Shown piece after piece: positions 52,407 through 59,546 of a stretch of DNA of 64,000 nt (position 1 is its first letter; the number at the start of each line of letters is the position of its first letter). This DNA comes from Streptomyces sp. NRRL S-244. GTDB lineage: Bacteria; Actinomycetota; Actinomycetes; Streptomycetales; Streptomycetaceae. The translations under genes were made by a program, and so were the position numbers. The stretch lies in NCBI RefSeq assembly GCF_000717915.1, contig NZ_JOCX01000023.1:1-64000 (forward strand), given 5' to 3'. Under the pieces are notes generated by a model that was given only the letters and a program-made list of their open reading frames with translations, was not told where the DNA came from and did no database searches.

Positions 52407-53132
52407 ATGACCGACTTCGAGACGATCACGGTTCCGGCCCACCTCAGCGGATATCCCGGGGTGGCCTTCGGCGGCTACGTGGCCGGGGTGCTGGCCGCGC
52501 GGGCGGCCGCGAAGTCCGTACGGGTGGACTTCCGCCGGCCGGTGCCCACGGGCGCCCCGGTCCGGCTCGCTCCGACCGCCGACGGCGGCGCCCGGCTGGT
52601 GGACGGCGAGTTCCTGCTGGCGGCGGCGAGCCCCGCCGAGCCGGCCGTGGAGGCCCCCGAGCCCCCGTCCTGGGAGCAGGCCTCGGCGGCGGCGGACGCC
52701 TACCGGGCGGCGCCCCCGGACGGGATGGTCGACTGCTTCGGCTGCGGTCTGCACCGCACCCCCGATACCGGACTGCGCCTGCACTGCGGCCGGGTCTCCG
52801 CAGGCCCGCTGGTCGCCGCCGCCTGGACCCCGGGTCCCGCACTCGGCGATGCGGACGGACTGCTGCCGCCCGAGCTGGTGTGGGGCGCGCTCGACTGCCC
52901 GGGCAACGCGGCCGGGCGGCTGCTCGACGACCGGCGGGCCGGGGCGGTCACGGCAGCCCTGACCGCGCGGCTGCTGCGCCCGGTGCCGGTCGGCGCGGGC
53001 CTCGTCTCGTACGCCTGGCTGCTCGGCAGCGAGGGCCGCAAGTACCGCGTGGGCACGGCCCTGGCCACGGCCGACGGCGAGCTGTGCGCGATCGCCGAGG
53101 CCCTGTGGGTGGAGCCCCGCGCGCAGTCGTAG
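52407..53132 (+). CDS. Hotdog-fold thioesterase-like protein
   Basis: About 241 residues from ATG 52407 with GGGG upstream; two upstream starts (52359, 52377) cannot be excluded. Two hotdog halves are suggested by YPGVAFGGYVAGVLAARAA with VRVDFRRPVPTGAPVRLA, and by VWGALDCPGNAAGRLLDD with ALTARLLRPVPVGAGLVSYAWLLG. The GALDCPG segment is conserved in PaaI-like relatives. DCFGCG lies in the middle. No exact enzyme can be assigned. It converges on the EI24 gene with only 3 bp between stops. Confidence 0.72.
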   Translation: MTDFETITVPAHLSGYPGVAFGGYVAGVLAARAAAKSVRVDFRRPVPTGAPVRLAPTADGGARLVDGEFLLAAASPAEPAVEAPEPPSWEQASAAADAYRAAPPDGMVDCFGCGLHRTPDTGLRLHCGRVSAGPLVAAAWTPGPALGDADGLLPPELVWGALDCPGNAAGRLLDDRRAGAVTAALTARLLRPVPVGAGLVSYAWLLGSEGRKYRVGTALATADGELCAIAEALWVEPRAQS

Positions 53133-53135
53133 GAG

Positions 53136-54074
53136 CTACTGCGCGTACGGGTTCTGGTGCGGCGCCGGGTACCGGGGCTCGGCCGCGTACGGCCCTGCGT
53201 ACGGGGACTGCTGTCGCGGAGCCGGATGCGCCGGATGCGCCGGATGCCCGGGATGACCGGGATGCCCCTGCCGGGCCGCCCCGTCGGCCGGATCCCCGTC
53301 CCCGTCCCCGTCCCCGTCCCCGTCGGCCTGCTCCGCGTCCTCGCCGCGCAGCTCGCGGACCATGAGCGTGGCCCCCGCCACCGCACCCGGCATCAGGAAC
53401 ACCGCGACCAGCGGCACCAGGAACGCCAGGACCAGCGGGACTCCGAAGCCGAGCACCATCGCGCGGCGTCCGCGCAGCAGGGCCAGCCGGTCCTTCAGCT
53501 CCACCTCTCGGCGCTGGAGCGCGACGGCGGTGAGCTCCTCGGTGAGGAAGAACCCGGACACGCAGAACCCGATGACCGGGATCACGGTCTGTCCGACCAC
53601 GGGGATGAAGCCCAGCGCGAAGAGCAGGATCCCGTACAGGAGCACCCGGACGAGCACCTTGATGCTGTCCCGGGCCGAGATCCACAGCTCCCGGGCCAGC
53701 GACAGCCCGGATTCGGGGGCCTCGCCGCCGACGCTGCGGTCGACCTGCTCCGAGAGGGACTCGTAGAACGGCTGCCCGATCAGCAGGGTCACGGCGGTGA
53801 AGGTGATCACCGCGACGAAGAGGCCGAGACAGAAGACGAGGGCGGTCAGGAAGCCCCGCAGCAGCCCGAGCCACGGCGCGGACCAGTCGTCGGCGAAGGG
53901 GGTGGCCCAGGCGGTCAGGTCGTCGGCGCCGTAGCCGAGCCCGATCAGCGCGCCGGCGTACAGCACCAGCGCGAGCAGCCCGGGCAGCAGGCCGAACCCC
54001 AGCCACCGGCCGTTACGGAACACCCATCTCTGTCCGGCCAGCAGATGACCGAATCCCCCCGCAAGATCACGCAT
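53136..54074 (-). CDS. EI24 family membrane protein with repetitive C-terminus
   Basis: 312 residues. The N-terminal 235 residues match EI24/CysZ-like proteins: six membrane helices with LLPGLLALVLYAGALIGLG, ITFTAVTLLIGQPFYESLSEQVD and ALGFIPVVGQTVIPVIGFCVSG. CysZ relatives transport sulfate, though this copy is not next to cysteine genes. The C-terminal 75 residues are low-complexity: a DGDGDGDGD run and a GHPGHPGHPAHPAHP run, each encoded by microsatellite DNA, then a Tyr/Pro-rich end. The C-terminus is cytoplasmic. Confidence 0.85.
   Translation of the reverse strand: MRDLAGGFGHLLAGQRWVFRNGRWLGFGLLPGLLALVLYAGALIGLGYGADDLTAWATPFADDWSAPWLGLLRGFLTALVFCLGLFVAVITFTAVTLLIGQPFYESLSEQVDRSVGGEAPESGLSLARELWISARDSIKVLVRVLLYGILLFALGFIPVVGQTVIPVIGFCVSGFFLTEELTAVALQRREVELKDRLALLRGRRAMVLGFGVPLVLAFLVPLVAVFLMPGAVAGATLMVRELRGEDAEQADGDGDGDGDGDPADGAARQGHPGHPGHPAHPAHPAPRQQSPYAGPYAAEPRYPAPHQNPYAQ
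53221..53323. repeat. Microsatellites encoding the EI24 tail
   Basis: CCCCGT repeated five times at 53294-53323 encodes alternating Asp-Gly on the minus strand. A run of 9-bp CCGGATGCG/CCGGGATGC units near 53221-53270 encodes His-Pro-Ala/Gly repeats. Both units are multiples of three, so length change keeps the frame. Confidence 0.85.
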
Positions 54075-54091
54075 GGGGCACAGCTTACGGC

Positions 54092-54125
54092 GAAGGCCGC
54101 ACCCCGTGATCGGGGTGCGGCCTTC
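54092..54125. terminator. Terminator between Ohr and EI24 genes
   Basis: GAAGGCCGCACCCCG, 4-nt loop TGAT, and complement, 24 bp from the Ohr stop. It ends the minus-strand ohr transcript before the EI24 start. Confidence 0.85.
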
Positions 54126-54149
54126 GCGTTCAGCCGAGCGGGAGCCGGA

Positions 54150-54572
54150 TCAGACGGCGAGCTCGACCGTGATGTTGCCGCGGGTCGCCTTGGAGTACGG
54201 GCAGACCTGGTGGGCCTTCTCGATGAGGTCCTTGGCGATGGCGGCGTCCACGTTCGGGATCGAGGCGGAGATCTTGACGATCAGGCCGAAGCCGTCGTCG
54301 TTCTTGCCGATGCCGACCTCGGCGGTGACGGTCGAACCGGAGATGTCCGCGTTCTCGTTGCGGGCGACGACGCCGAGCGCGCCCTGGAAGCAGGCGCTGT
54401 AGCCGGCGGCGAACAGCTGCTCCGGGTTGGTGCCGGCGCCGCTGCCGCCCATCTCCTTCGGCGGGTTCACGACGACGTCGAGCTGGCCGTCGGTGGTCGC
54501 GACGCGGCCGTCACGGCCGTTCTCGGCGGTGGCGACGGCGGTGTAGAGAACGTCGGACTGCTGGATGGACAT
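54150..54572 (-). CDS. ohr: Organic hydroperoxide resistance protein
   Basis: 140 residues of the OsmC/Ohr family. Two catalytic cysteines are visible: C60 in LFAAGYSACFQGAL and C124 in AHQVCPYSKATRGN; the conserved Arg is in the N-terminal ENGRDGRVATTDG. Ohr reduces organic and lipid hydroperoxides with lipoylated protein partners. AGGAGG lies close to ATG. The divergent or flanking OhrR regulator is not adjacent; the nearest MarR protein is 1.2 kb away, after the MDR reductase. Confidence 0.95.
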   Translation of the reverse strand: MSIQQSDVLYTAVATAENGRDGRVATTDGQLDVVVNPPKEMGGSGAGTNPEQLFAAGYSACFQGALGVVARNENADISGSTVTAEVGIGKNDDGFGLIVKISASIPNVDAAIAKDLIEKAHQVCPYSKATRGNITVELAV

Positions 54573-54636
54573 GCGAAGAGATCCTCCTGGTAATCGCCGT
54601 GACTCGCGCCCACGATCACGACGGCGTGGGGTGAGC

Positions 54637-55656
54637 CTAACCGGTGAAGGAAACGATCATCTTTCCGGTGTTGTCGCCGCGCAGCATGCCGAGGAAGGCC
54701 TCGGTCGCGTTCTCCACGCCCTCGACGACGGTCTCGTCGGCCACGAGCTCACCGGAGCGCAGCCAGCCGGCGACGTCCTGGACGAACTGCTGCTGGAGCC
54801 CGGCGTGGTCGCCGACGAGCACGCCCTGCAGGCGCAGCCGCTTGCCGATGACCAGGGCCAGGTTGCGCGGGCCGGGGGTCGGCTCGGTGGCGTTGTACTG
54901 GGCGATCGCCCCGCACAGGGTGGCGCGGCCGTGCACGTTGAGGGAGGAGATGGCGGCCTCCAGGTGGTCCCCGCCGACGTTGTCGAAGTAGACGTCGATG
55001 CCCTGGGGGGCGGCCTCCTTCAGCTGCTCGCCGACGGGGCCGTTCTTGTAGTTGAAGGCGGCGTCGAAGCCGTACTTCTCCGTGAGGAGCGTCACCTTCT
55101 CGTCCGAGCCGGCCGAGCCGATGACCCGAGCGGCGCCCTTGATCTTCGCGAACTGGCCGACGAGGCTGCCGACCGCACCGGCCGCGCCGGAGACGAAGAC
55201 GGTGTCGCCCTCCTTGAAGGAGGCCACCTCGAAGAGGCCGGCGTAGGCGGTCAGGCCCGGCATGCCGAGCACGCCGAGGTAGGCGGAGAGCGGGGCGAGC
55301 GAGGCGTCGACCTTGGTGGCGTGCTGGGCGGGCACGTCGGCGTACTCGCGCCAGCCCAGGCCGTGCAGTACGTGGTCGCCGACCTCGAAGCCCTCGGCGG
55401 CGGAGGCCACGACCTCGCCGACCGCGCCGCCGTCCATCGGCTTGTCCAGCTGGAACGGCGGGACGTAGGACTTCACGTCGTTCATCCGGCCGCGCATGTA
55501 CGGGTCCACGGACATGTGCAGGTTGCGCACCAGGATCCGGCCGGGGGCCGGGGCCGCGACCTCGACCTCGCGCAGGGCGAAGTCCTCGGCGACGGGCCAG
55601 CCCTGCGGACGGCGGACGAGGTGCCACTCGCGGCTGACGGCAGGGATCTCAGACAT
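54637..55656 (-). CDS. MDR-family NADP-dependent oxidoreductase (CurA-like)
   Basis: 339 residues of the zinc-independent medium-chain reductase group. The N-terminal SREWHLVRRPQGWP and HMSVDPYMRGRMND are typical of the CurA/leukotriene B4 reductase class. The Rossmann motif is VFVSGAAGAVGSLVGQFAKIKG, followed by AAFNYKNG and DVYFDNVGGDHLEAAISSL. These enzymes reduce alkenals, enones and similar electrophiles. It is divergent from a MarR gene, which probably represses it, and lies next to ohr, suggesting an oxidative/electrophile-stress locus. Confidence 0.92.
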   Translation of the reverse strand: MSEIPAVSREWHLVRRPQGWPVAEDFALREVEVAAPAPGRILVRNLHMSVDPYMRGRMNDVKSYVPPFQLDKPMDGGAVGEVVASAAEGFEVGDHVLHGLGWREYADVPAQHATKVDASLAPLSAYLGVLGMPGLTAYAGLFEVASFKEGDTVFVSGAAGAVGSLVGQFAKIKGAARVIGSAGSDEKVTLLTEKYGFDAAFNYKNGPVGEQLKEAAPQGIDVYFDNVGGDHLEAAISSLNVHGRATLCGAIAQYNATEPTPGPRNLALVIGKRLRLQGVLVGDHAGLQQQFVQDVAGWLRSGELVADETVVEGVENATEAFLGMLRGDNTGKMIVSFTG

Positions 55657-55755
55657 GTGCGCTCCCGAATCGAGGAATCGACGAATACTTCAGTAGGTGA
55701 AACAACCATGCGCCTGGATATTTCATGTTGTCAAGTAAATGGGTACTCTGGATCC
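55657..55755. promoter_or_regulatory. Divergent promoter with candidate MarR sites
   Basis: A 99-bp, notably A/T-rich interval between the reductase and MarR starts. It includes TTTCATGTTGTCAAGTAAAT and TACTTCAGTAGGTGAAACA, imperfect inverted repeats of about 20 bp, as expected for MarR dimers overlapping both promoters. Confidence 0.65.
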
Positions 55756-56178
55756 ATGCCCAGTCGTCGCGCAGATCCCCTGACCCTTGAGGTTGTCGAG
55801 CTCATCGGCTCCGTCGTGGCCCGCTACCACGAGGAGTACGAGCACGCGGCAGCCAGCCACCAGCTCACCGGCGCCCAGGCGCGGGTGCTGAACCTGCTGT
55901 CCCTGGAGCCGATGCCGATGCGCCGGATAGCGCAGCAGCTCAAGTGCGAGCCCTCGAACATCACGGGCATCGTGGACCGGCTGGAGTCGCGCGGCCTGGT
56001 CGAGCGCAGGCCGGACCCGGCGGACCGCCGGGTGAAGCTGGCCGCGCCGACGCAGGAGGGCCTGCAGACCGCGGACCGGCTGCGCGAGTCGCTGGACTTC
56101 GCGCGCGAACCGCTGGCCGGACTGTCCACGGCCGAGCGGGCGGCCCTGCGGGACCTGCTCAAGCGGATGCTGGGCTGA
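55756..56178 (+). CDS. MarR family transcriptional regulator
   Basis: 140 residues. The winged helix is LTGAQARVLNLLSLEPMPMRRIAQQLKCEPSNITGIVDRLESRGLVERRPDPADRR (split across residues 35-95), the MarR signature including DxRxxxL-type KLAAPTQEG. There is one Cys (KCEPS) within the recognition region, not the typical OhrR peroxidatic N-terminal Cys, so ohr regulation through Cys oxidation is less likely. It is divergent from the NADP reductase. Autoregulation and repression of the reductase is the natural model. Confidence 0.92.
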   Translation: MPSRRADPLTLEVVELIGSVVARYHEEYEHAAASHQLTGAQARVLNLLSLEPMPMRRIAQQLKCEPSNITGIVDRLESRGLVERRPDPADRRVKLAAPTQEGLQTADRLRESLDFAREPLAGLSTAERAALRDLLKRMLG

Positions 56179-56190
56179 GCGCCCGGCCGC

Positions 56191-56919
56191 TCAGCAGAAG
56201 AAGATGAACCAGCAGCCGGTCTTGGTCGGCGTCGGGCTGGGGCTCGGCGACGGCGGCTGCGCCGACCCGGAAGCGCTCGGCGACGGCTTCCCCGACTGAC
56301 TCGGCTTTACGGACGGCCCCGACCCGGTGGCCCCCTTGGTCGGCCCCGGCTTCCCCGATGCGGAGGCCGACGCCGTCGGACCCGGCTGCGCGGACCCCTC
56401 GGCGGACGCCCCGGGCCCGGCCGGCTGCGTACCGCCCGCGGTGGCCTTCGCGGACCCGGACGCCTTCACCGGCTTCAGCGCCGTGGGCGCGGCGGGAGTC
56501 CCCTTGCCGCTCGGCAGCGGACCCGGATCCTGCGGGCCGTTCCCGTCGGTGAGCTCCACCTGTGCGGCCCGGTCGGTCTTCTGCCCCTCGGTGACGATCC
56601 GGGCCAGCGCGAGCGTGCCCCCGACCGCGAGCACCAGGCCCAGCCCGAGCGTCAGCACGGTCCGGCGGCGCCTGCGGTGCGTGGCGCGGCGGCGCGACCC
56701 GGCCCGGCCGCCGCGGTCCGCACCGGACAGCACGACGAGCGAGTCCGCGAACGGGTCCGCCGGCGGGGCGTCGGCCTCGGACCGTACGGAGCCGTAGGGG
56801 GCGGCGGGCACGCCGGACACCCCGGGCGCGGCCGGGGGCAGGTACTCGACCGGGGTTCCGCAGCCGGCACACGCCAGGGCGCCGTTGAGGTGCCTGCGGC
56901 ACGCGTGGCAGTAGTCCAT
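56191..56919 (-). CDS. SCO2400-family membrane protein with zinc ribbon
   Basis: 242 residues. An N-terminal CxxC zinc ribbon (MDYCHACRRHLNGALACAGCGTPVEY) is followed by a linker, an Arg-rich stretch, one membrane helix (VLTLGLGLVLAVGGTLALA), and a long Pro/Ser/Thr/Gly/Lys-rich tail. It ends in the striking GCWFIFFC, two cysteines flanking a hydrophobic aromatic core. I recognise the ribbon start from the Streptomyces protein family annotated SCO2400; function is unknown. The membrane helix places the tail outside and the ribbon inside. Confidence 0.75.
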   Translation of the reverse strand: MDYCHACRRHLNGALACAGCGTPVEYLPPAAPGVSGVPAAPYGSVRSEADAPPADPFADSLVVLSGADRGGRAGSRRRATHRRRRRTVLTLGLGLVLAVGGTLALARIVTEGQKTDRAAQVELTDGNGPQDPGPLPSGKGTPAAPTALKPVKASGSAKATAGGTQPAGPGASAEGSAQPGPTASASASGKPGPTKGATGSGPSVKPSQSGKPSPSASGSAQPPSPSPSPTPTKTGCWFIFFC

Positions 56920-56997
56920 GACGTCCGCACGCTACGTGGTCCCTCGCAACATCCGTATCGCGGGTTCGTGGAGGTCCTGTGTGGAATCGTGGCTTCC

Positions 56998-57579
56998 ATG
57001 ACTCCGTCCGCGCCCTCGGGACCCTTCGGTCCGGCCGCCTTCCAACTGGTGCTGCTGCGTCGGATGGCGGACTTCCGGCCGGAGCTCGCCGACGAGGCGC
57101 GCCGGCGTCTCGGCGCCTCGCTCGCCGAGCAGCGGGAGGCGAACAAGCGCTGGCAGGCGATGGTCCGCTCGCCCCGCTCGCGCGGCGCGCTGGCCCGCTA
57201 CCGCTCGGTGCTCGGGCCCCCGGAGTCCACGGCCGCCCGCGCCATCGGCGATCTGGAGTGCGAGGCCCTGCTGTGGCCGCTGCCGCTCTGGCCGGACCTG
57301 CGCTTCGAGGTGCTGGCCGCGCCGGACGGGGCGGTGTGGAACGAGTGGCTGGTCCGGGCCCCGGGTGCGCGGGGGCCCGTACTGGAGACTGCGCAGGACC
57401 TGCTGCCCTGGTCGGCCACGGTGGACGAGGTGGCGCGGGCCTTCGCCCCGGTGCGCCCGCTGGAGGGGACCGCGCCGACCCGGTGGCGCCTCGCGTTCCG
57501 TGCGCAGGGGCGGCCGTGCGTGGCGGAGTTCACGTACGGCCTGCTCCAGCGCGTCGCGGTCGACGGGGTCGAGGTATAG
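56998..57579 (+). CDS. Conserved hypothetical protein, soluble
   Basis: 193 residues without signal peptide or membrane helix. Helical N-terminal half (FQLVLLRRMADFRPELADEARRRLGASLAEQREANKRW) and an alpha/beta C-terminal half (LRFEVLAAPDGAVWNEWLVR, then RWRLAFRAQGRPCVAEFTYGL). No catalytic motif is apparent. It is divergent from the SCO2400-family gene, a neighbour relationship I believe is conserved in Streptomyces, which suggests a functional link. It converges on a secreted lipase gene. Confidence 0.72.
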   Translation: MTPSAPSGPFGPAAFQLVLLRRMADFRPELADEARRRLGASLAEQREANKRWQAMVRSPRSRGALARYRSVLGPPESTAARAIGDLECEALLWPLPLWPDLRFEVLAAPDGAVWNEWLVRAPGARGPVLETAQDLLPWSATVDEVARAFAPVRPLEGTAPTRWRLAFRAQGRPCVAEFTYGLLQRVAVDGVEV

Positions 57580-57603
57580 GGGGACCGAAGCGCGGGAGCG
57601 GTC

Positions 57604-58290
57604 CTACGAGGCGAGGAAGGCCCGGACCCCCGCCGAGGTGGCGTCGTCCCCCAGCAGGTCGTTGTGCCCCAGGCAGCCGACCGGTGTGTTGGCCGCCCCG
57701 GTGAGCGGGACGCTGTCGTCCGGGTTGACGACCTCGTCGCAGTTCGACCAGAACGTCGCGTACTTCACCGCGCCCGGGGTCTCGTCCCCCGCGTTCAGGT
57801 TCTTCACGACGTACGAACCGGGGGTCATGTCCCGGCAGGCCTGGTCCCACAGGGCGCAGGCCCACGCGGTGGAGGTGCCGTGGTTGGGGCCGGCCAGCGA
57901 GACCCAGTGGTCCACGGTGGCGGTGCCGCCGCCGAACTTCACGTACCAGCGGCCGACCAGCGAGCCGAGCGAGTGCGCCACGATGTCGACCCTGGCGGCG
58001 CCGGTCTGCCGGCGGACCTGGTCGACGTACGCGCCGAGCTGCCCGGCCACGACCTCGTTGACGGACCGGTGCGTGTCGTAACCCCACGAGAAGAGCTCCG
58101 AGTCCGCGTACCCTGCGGCGCGCAGGTCCTCGCGCAGGCCGCCCCAGACGCCCGGGTCGGCGTTGTAGCCGTGGATGAAGACGACCGGGTTGTGCGGCTG
58201 CACAGGGGTGGCGGCCTGGGCCGGGAAGGGTGCGAGCGGCGCCAGGCAGAGCGTCAGCAGCGCGAGCAGTTTCTGGCGGGGCGTCAGCAT
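57604..58290 (-). CDS. Secreted lipase/esterase (triacylglycerol lipase-like)
   Basis: 228 residues with a signal peptide (1-27, AQA-A). The lid/oxyanion motif NPVVFIHGYNADPGVWGG and the nucleophile elbow VDIVAHSLGSLVGRWYV (Ser in AHSLGS) identify an alpha/beta-hydrolase lipase of the bacterial class 2 type. The acid/His part is near DEVVNPDDSVPL and CLGHNDLLGD. Four cysteines (CALWDQAC and NCDEVV, CLGH) suggest disulfides outside the cell. Likely role: extracellular lipid or ester hydrolysis. Confidence 0.9.
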   Translation of the reverse strand: MLTPRQKLLALLTLCLAPLAPFPAQAATPVQPHNPVVFIHGYNADPGVWGGLREDLRAAGYADSELFSWGYDTHRSVNEVVAGQLGAYVDQVRRQTGAARVDIVAHSLGSLVGRWYVKFGGGTATVDHWVSLAGPNHGTSTAWACALWDQACRDMTPGSYVVKNLNAGDETPGAVKYATFWSNCDEVVNPDDSVPLTGAANTPVGCLGHNDLLGDDATSAGVRAFLAS

Positions 58291-58508
58291 GGGGTCCCCT
58301 TTACCTTGTTACGCGCGAGTAGCGCGGTCAGTGGCGGCATCGTGCTGCCTGTCGGTACAGAAATCCACCCCCGTGCAGCACCTCTCGCCCCGTGCGACAC
58401 ACCCGGCCGGAGCAGCCCAACGGGCGGTATGACCCTTTCGCCCGAGAAGATATGAAATGCAACCGGCAGCCGCCGGTCTCTTGCTCCAGCGTCTCGGGAG
58501 GATCTGCC

Positions 58509-59546
58509 GTGACCGTCAGTCTTGAGCAGTTGCGCCGCTGCCACGTCGCCGTCGACCTGGGAGCAGCCAGGACCCGCGTGTACGTCAAGGGCGCCGGCCT
58601 GGTGGTCGACGAGCCCAGCTGCGCCGCCGTCAACACCCGCACCGGCGCGCTCATCGCGGTCGGGTCCTTCGCCGAACGGATGACGGGCCGTACGCCCGAC
58701 TACATCCGCGTCGTTCGCCCCGTCTCCGGCGGCACCGTCGTCGACATCGAGATGGCCCAGCGGATGCTGCGCCACCTGCTCGGCGAGAAGCTGCGCCGCG
58801 CCCTGCGCCGCAAGCCCCGGCTGCGGGCCGCCGCCTGCACCCCGCACGACGCCGACCCGCTCGCGCAGCGGGCCGCCGTCGAGACGATGGTCGGGCTCGG
58901 CGCCCGGCGCGTCGAACTCGTCGACACCCTGATCGCGGCGGCCGTCGGCTGCGGCCTGCCCGTGGAGCAGCCGACCGCGACGATGATCATGGTGTGCGGG
59001 GCCGCCGCCACGCAGGTCGCCGTCCTCTCCCTCGGCTCGATCGTCACCGCCCAGCGGATCCCGGTCGGCGGCGAGGCCATCGACCACGCCGTCGTCCAGC
59101 ACCTGCGCCACGCGCACGAGCTGATGCTGCCCAGCCAGGCCGTCCGGCCGCTCCAGGTGGCCCTGCACGGCAACGGCATCACCGACGAGGGCCCCGCCTC
59201 CACCCTCATCCACGGCCGCGACGTGGCCACCGGACTGGCCCGCTCCGTCCACGTGGACACCGCCGCCGTCCGGGACGCCATCCACACCCCGCTGACCGCC
59301 GTCCTCGACGGCATCGGCAAGGTGCTCCGGGACTGCCCGCCGGACCTGGTCGCCGACCTGACGGACCGGGGGATCATGATGGTGGGAGGCAGCGCCCTGC
59401 TGCCGGGCCTGGACCAGATGCTGCGCGACGCCACCGGCATGCCCGTCGCCATCGCGGAACGGCCGGACGTGTGCGCCGTGCTCGGTCTCGGCATGATGCT
59501 CGAAGGGAAGATCGCCCCGATGGTCCTCAACCCGCTGGCCGAATGA
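58509..59546 (+). CDS. MreB/Mbl-like actin-family protein
   Basis: 345 residues from GTG 58509, preceded by GGGAGG 7 nt upstream. It has MreB actin-fold landmarks: VAVDLGAARTRVYVKGAGLVVDEPS (phosphate 1), RPVSGGTVVDIEMAQRMLRHLL, AAACTPHDADPLAQRAAVETM, GARRVELVDTLIAAAVGCGLPV, and GIMMVGGSALLPGLDQML (adenosine motif). The second phosphate motif, normally DIGGGTT, is MIMVCGAAATQVAVLSL and lacks the Gly/Thr-rich signature, so nucleotide hydrolysis may be impaired. Streptomyces carries divergent Mbl-type paralogues besides MreB. Its stop overlaps the next start, coupling it to a GAF kinase-like gene. Confidence 0.85.
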   Translation: MTVSLEQLRRCHVAVDLGAARTRVYVKGAGLVVDEPSCAAVNTRTGALIAVGSFAERMTGRTPDYIRVVRPVSGGTVVDIEMAQRMLRHLLGEKLRRALRRKPRLRAAACTPHDADPLAQRAAVETMVGLGARRVELVDTLIAAAVGCGLPVEQPTATMIMVCGAAATQVAVLSLGSIVTAQRIPVGGEAIDHAVVQHLRHAHELMLPSQAVRPLQVALHGNGITDEGPASTLIHGRDVATGLARSVHVDTAAVRDAIHTPLTAVLDGIGKVLRDCPPDLVADLTDRGIMMVGGSALLPGLDQMLRDATGMPVAIAERPDVCAVLGLGMMLEGKIAPMVLNPLAE

